Positions 9,229-12,383 of a stretch of DNA of 12,383 nt are shown here, in pieces. The notes beneath the pieces were generated by a model, which was not told the origin of the DNA, did not search any database, and saw nothing but the letters and a program-made list of their open reading frames with translations. A program made the position numbers and the translations under genes. Within the stretch, counting starts at the first letter, position 1, and every line of letters begins with the position of its first letter. This DNA is from Cyclostephanos tholiformis (taxonomy: Eukaryota > Bacillariophyta > Thalassiosirophyceae > Thalassiosirales > Thalassiosiraceae): positions 1-12,383 of the forward strand of contig JALLPB010000878.1 of assembly GCA_036939975.1 (NCBI GenBank), read 5' to 3'.

Positions 9229-9393
9229 ATTTGTTTTTGTTTTGTGAGGATCCCCCGCAGGGTTCAACAAAATAATAACATTAAAACTACCGTCTGTATG
9301 AAAAATATTACCCTGGGGTTAGTTTTTCTTTAGAGGGCAGGCAATAAAATAAAGTGCCGATGAATGACGAAATAATAATATCATGTCTGACAT

Positions 9394-9408
9394 CAGAACA
9401 AAGTTCAT
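9394..9408. promoter_or_regulatory. Dyad element, copy 1
   Basis: CAGAACAAAGTTCAT contains the inverted repeat GAAC-AAA-GTTC. It lies 131 bp before the urea channel ATG. An identical copy follows 54 bp downstream, so a dimeric transcription-factor site is plausible; the factor is unknown. Confidence 0.5.
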
Positions 9409-9447
9409 ACCCCTACGAAATCTTCCACATCAATGCCGACGCGTATC

Positions 9448-9462
9448 CAGAACAAAGTTCAT
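9448..9462. promoter_or_regulatory. Dyad element, copy 2
   Basis: Second exact copy of the 15-bp element, ending 76 bp before the urea channel ATG. The sequence flanking the two copies is different, so this is not the remnant of a longer tandem duplication. The 54-bp spacing is close to five helical turns. Confidence 0.5.
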
Positions 9463-9538
9463 CTCGCTTAGAAACGTTCTCCCCTGTTTCCTCTTTCGTC
9501 TCTGGCGAATTTCCGATTGAGCTCCTTCAACCTTGACA

Positions 9539-10735
9539 ATGACGAGGCTCATATCGTTGGCCACTTCTTGCTGCCACCGACGAAGACCGTCGATGTGGTA
9601 CCGCCGGGTCGCCTTCTCCGGATATAACGACTCCGTCCAATGCGTCTTCCGTGCGTTCACTTCCACCCCATCATATAACCAGGAGAACGAACATGTCTCG
9701 CCCCCTCAGTCGTCTCTTGAAATTACTCCGGCGGGAAAGGGTGCCCCCCCTCCCGCGGTAGATCTTGGCCCGATCGAGGTCGCCAGCAAATCGATGGGAC
9801 AGGTGATATTCCTCGGTTCGCCGGCTTCGGGGGGTGTTATATTCGCGAGCCTCGCACTTGGGGATCCGAAGCTTGCGGCATTCGCGGCCCTGGGCGCCAT
9901 CACCGCCAATACGACGTCGAGGATCATTGGACTCGATGGGGAGACTTGGAATGACGGACTTTGGGGGTACAACGGCGCCCTCGTTGGCTGTGCCGCTTCG
10001 GTCTTTGGTCCGGCGTATTTTCCATACGCGGTTATTTCTACCCTGATCGGTGCCGCGGCAGCCCCCTTGGTCTCTGCGTCTCTCAAGGGCGCGTTATCCC
10101 AGCCTCAGTGGACTTGGTCCTTCAACATCGTGGCGCTGACATCTCTACTGCGCACGCGACCCCTCCTCCCGAATACAAACGATGATGACGTCGCAACTCC
10201 CACGACGGTTTTTGAGGACGTGCAAAAACTGCTCGAGACCTACGGGACGAGCGTGAACTCCCTTACTGCCGGTGTCGAGCCGGTCCTATTATCCCCCCTC
10301 ACCGGGATATCTCAAATTTTCGTGGTCAATTCGTCCTTGACGGGAGCAGGAATTTTGGCCGCGACCGCCATGTACTCGCCGATGTTGGCCCTTCATGCGG
10401 TGGGAGGATGTGCAACGGGAAGTGCCGTGGGTTATCTGTTGGGAGCTGATGTTACTGCTATATCCGACGGATTGTGGGGTTACAATTCATGCCTCGCGTC
10501 GATGGCCGTGGGCGTCTTCTTTGTGAACTCTCCCCAAACGATGGTTTTGAGCGCCACGAACGCTGCGGCGTCGGCTGCTCTGTTCGGGGCGATGGGGCCC
10601 ATATTTGGCGCATATGGAGTCCCCTGTCTTACACTGCCGTTTTGTATAGTTGCCACTGCATCCTATCTGCTTGAGGGGCACATCCCTGGCCTGAAACTTG
10701 CCAAAAATCCTCATTCTCCAGAAAAGAACAAGTAG
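9539..10735 (+). CDS. Urea channel/transporter of the UT (SLC14) family with N-terminal presequence
   Basis: Passive urea channel. The 398-aa protein shows the internal duplication typical of the family: the first half has SKSMGQVIFLGSPASGG, then DGLWGYNGALVG (about 139-150) and WSFNIVAL; the second half has GISQIFVVNSSLTGAG, then DGLWGYNSCLASMAVG (about 310-325). Hydrophobic segments fill about 85-200 and 245-380. The ATG at 9539 is used because the in-frame codon just upstream is TTG. The protein exceeds bacterial homologues (about 330 aa) by a basic N-terminus: residues 1-40 hold seven Arg, one Asp and no Glu, and end in R38-A-F/T-S, which fits the R-3 type mitochondrial processing site. 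This suggests the mitochondrial inner membrane rather than the plasma membrane, relevant because diatoms run a urea cycle. No intron is needed. It shares a promoter region with the methyltransferase and converges on the downstream gene (197 bp between stops). Family sure; location inferred. Confidence 0.92.
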   Translation: MTRLISLATSCCHRRRPSMWYRRVAFSGYNDSVQCVFRAFTSTPSYNQENEHVSPPQSSLEITPAGKGAPPPAVDLGPIEVASKSMGQVIFLGSPASGGVIFASLALGDPKLAAFAALGAITANTTSRIIGLDGETWNDGLWGYNGALVGCAASVFGPAYFPYAVISTLIGAAAAPLVSASLKGALSQPQWTWSFNIVALTSLLRTRPLLPNTNDDDVATPTTVFEDVQKLLETYGTSVNSLTAGVEPVLLSPLTGISQIFVVNSSLTGAGILAATAMYSPMLALHAVGGCATGSAVGYLLGADVTAISDGLWGYNSCLASMAVGVFFVNSPQTMVLSATNAAASAALFGAMGPIFGAYGVPCLTLPFCIVATASYLLEGHIPGLKLAKNPHSPEKNK

Positions 10736-10932
10736 TAGTTGGAGTATCGTAAGTGCCATTGGGAAGTGCCACTGGGGTGAACATCCTCTTGTGTAGGACA
10801 GCGCACTGTTTGATTTTTAAGGACGATAAATGTGTGCCCCTCGACGAAGGAATGCTGGGGGAAATGTATAGAAATTAAATTATCACATTAAGTTGAGTGT
10901 TACTTTGGTTCGACCTAGCGCTGACCAAAGAC

Positions 10933-12125
10933 CTACCCCCAACTGATGGGATTTCTCCAATCAATTCCCGGAAGATCATCCATGTACTGCGCCCTCGATT
11001 CAGATAACTTGCCGTTTTCATAAATTTGTCTCTGGGCGTCTACCCACTTCATGATTTCAGTGTCTTCGTACACAAGCTCTTTCACCTCCCCTCCAGCCTC
11101 AACAACTTTACTCAAATACGACAATACCTCCCTATATCTCTTCATGAACGAGCTTCCACACTTACGAGTCGAAGTCCATTCGAATCCCACAGCGTCCAAT
11201 TTGTCGATTTGCACCCTGGGCAATTCGTTCTTCTGACGTAAGCGTCGTAGCATAGTAACCCAAGCTCTTACACGCAAAACAATAATTACAGATCAACAAC
11301 GGTTAGTTACTGACGAAAATTTGCGTTTTATGAGTGAGATAAACATTCATCTCGGATATTCAATCGCTCACCCTAGCTCCGGATCCGGTTCGTACTTTTT
11401 CGGAATTTGATATGTTTGGAACTCCTTGTTGTACAAAGACAACTTGAACAACATCTCATCGAAGTCACATTCGTAATAGACATCTTCGAAGGAATGGAAT
11501 CGGAATCCCAATTCAGTCAAGAGGTTGGTCTCATCCTCCGTCAGCATATTCTGGAAATGAAGCCTCCGGAGTGTTTTGCATCTCTTGCCATCGGTGCAAC
11601 CGAGAGGAATATTCGGATTGCCATACTTCTCATTGTGCGCAATGAGGGCCTTACGGAAGAGGAGGAGAATTATCGAGGCAAAGAGAAGGAGAGCTGAGCT
11701 GTACGAATGTGATGACAGTGTCGATGAAGACTATGACGACGACGGCGTCGAAAGTGGGACAGAAATTGGGCACAACTAACATAATCATATGCAGCATCGT
11801 CATCTTATGGCTCAGATCTGAAGTGTCCACGAATTCTCACCGGATAAACTTGGGCGAGGACAGGGTTGACAATGAAGGAAGGGATGGCAATAGTTGATTC
11901 GTTCTCTTCACTCGGCGATGAGGCGGCGAAACAAACGAATGACCCCGTCGTAGTACCGGTCGAGGTCGAGTGAGTGCGGTCCAAATAATGCCCACGAAAT
12001 TGTGTGAAGGAAAATATACGAGGAGGCTCGGCGGTGGTGAACGCCGTTGCCACCGATATCGATGCCGCAAATAGGGCTGCCACACCGCCACGAACCACCA
12101 TCATGGTGCACGGGGCATACACCAT
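10933..12125 (-). CDS. Plastid-targeted(?) protein with three helicase-associated (HA)-like repeats
   Basis: Three exons by eye (12125-11841, 11649-11372, 11266-10933) with GT-AG introns of 191 and 105 bp and compatible phases give 298 aa. Residues 1-28 form a signal peptide with a hydrophobic core and an SVATA end, followed by F29-T-T; this Ala-x-Ala/Phe junction matches the bipartite plastid signal of diatoms, and the next 40 residues are Ser/Thr-rich like a transit peptide. The mature part shows three units of helicase-associated (PF03457-like) pattern: about 96-145 (YGNPNIPLG, ending LGFRF), about 186-218 (LGAWVTMLRR, ending VGFEW) and about 262-291 (WVDAQRQIYENGKLSESR, ending GIDW). Such repeats are abundant in diatom proteins, often without any helicase, as here; nucleic-acid binding is assumed for the family rather than shown. 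The precise role is unknown. The second intron is supported because joining restores the LGAWV motif. Confidence 0.8.
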
Positions 12126-12383
12126 GAAGACAAAAATATCACGCCAATTATATCAGCCTTGCGTTGGTTGCTTTGGGCTCCTCCTCCATTTTCAGAACTT
12201 CACAACTCTCTCAAAACGAAAGGGACAGCTGGACAACGGCTCGTCACCACCTCCCCTTTTATTGTATTCCTACGTATGTAGGAGATGAAACAATCAAATC
12301 AACTCAAGCTGTCATTTTTTCTGTTTAGGTTTACCTACTTAGGCTGGGATTTTATTCCGACCGGTGGATAGAGGAATAGACCT
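12126..12383. promoter_or_regulatory. Upstream region of the HA-repeat gene
   Basis: These 258 bp lie before the - strand ATG and should contain its promoter. A/T-rich stretches occur near 12135-12160. No coding region, RNA gene or distinct motif is seen up to the window edge. Confidence 0.35.

Larger units (their letters stand above)
9229..9538. promoter_or_regulatory. Divergent promoter region between methyltransferase and urea channel genes
   Basis: The 310 bp between two outward-facing start codons must carry both promoters. It is A/T-richer than its neighbours, contains AATAAA at 9343-9348 (unlikely to be a poly(A) signal in this position) and two identical 15-bp dyad elements nearer the urea channel gene. 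Core promoter elements are not otherwise recognisable. Confidence 0.6.

Noticed and set aside
8639..9247. Long + strand open frames opposite the methyltransferase gene
   Set aside because: They consist of Arg, Ser, Asp, Val and Gly runs produced by the trinucleotide repeats read in other frames, while the - strand frame has clear RsmH motifs throughout.
9229..9270. An upstream start for the methyltransferase at 9270
   Set aside because: The codon there is TTG; the first ATG in frame is at 9228 and begins a plausible presequence.
12004..12288. Plus-strand open frame overlapping the 5' end of the HA-repeat gene
   Set aside because: It overlaps the signal-peptide exon in antisense, shows no recognisable domain and has a composition expected by chance.
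1..12383. Bacterial origin of the urea channel or methyltransferase region
   Set aside because: Both families are common in bacteria, but the neighbouring genes have spliceosomal introns, both proteins carry eukaryote-style N-terminal extensions, and no ribosome-binding sites or operon structure are seen.

Overview
The window is nuclear DNA from a eukaryotic alga, most likely a diatom or a close stramenopile relative. The coding regions are cut by short GT-AG introns (about 80-190 bp). One predicted protein starts with a signal peptide ending in an Ala-Thr-Ala/Phe junction, which is the 'ASAFAP'-type plastid address of algae with complex red plastids. Helicase-associated-type repeats and long trinucleotide-repeat tracts inside genes also fit diatoms. 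The species cannot be named from sequence alone.

Layout. 1-640: non-coding, with a short direct repeat and a tRNA-like T-arm hairpin but no tRNA. 641-2307 (+): membrane-anchored short-chain dehydrogenase/reductase (SDR) of retinol-dehydrogenase type, with a reading-frame break at a run of 18 G. 2308-2581: spacer with a perfect 10-bp hairpin. 2582-7433 (+): a large eight-exon gene (about 1410 aa). 7591-9228 (-): RsmH/MraW-type rRNA methyltransferase, full of Ser, Ala and Arg runs. 9229-9538: shared divergent promoter with two identical 15-bp elements, each holding the dyad GAAC-N3-GTTC. 9539-10735 (+): SLC14/UT-type urea channel with a mitochondrial-looking presequence. 10933-12125 (-): three-exon, probably plastid-targeted protein with three helicase-associated-like repeats and no helicase. 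12126-12383: upstream region of that gene.

The most striking feature is the 2582-7433 gene. Splicing by eye joins, in order: an indoleamine 2,3-dioxygenase (IDO)-like heme domain; an FAD/NADPH reductase module of cytochrome P450 reductase/nitric oxide synthase type that lacks the FMN (flavodoxin) domain; a cytochrome b5 domain; and an unrecognised C-terminal domain of about 275 aa. It resembles a self-sufficient heme oxygenase, with NADPH, FAD, b5 heme and IDO-type heme on one chain. Human IDO1 is known to be reduced in cells by separate cytochrome b5 and P450 reductase, so the fusion covalently links the kinds of partner that IDO1 uses in trans. In my alignment the residue matching the tryptophan-carboxylate-binding Arg231 of human IDO1 is Ala, so the substrate is probably not L-Trp bound in the usual way.

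The genes do not look like one pathway. The two convergent and one divergent gene pairs reflect a compact genome. Only the methyltransferase and urea-channel genes, which share a promoter region, have an obvious chance of joint control.
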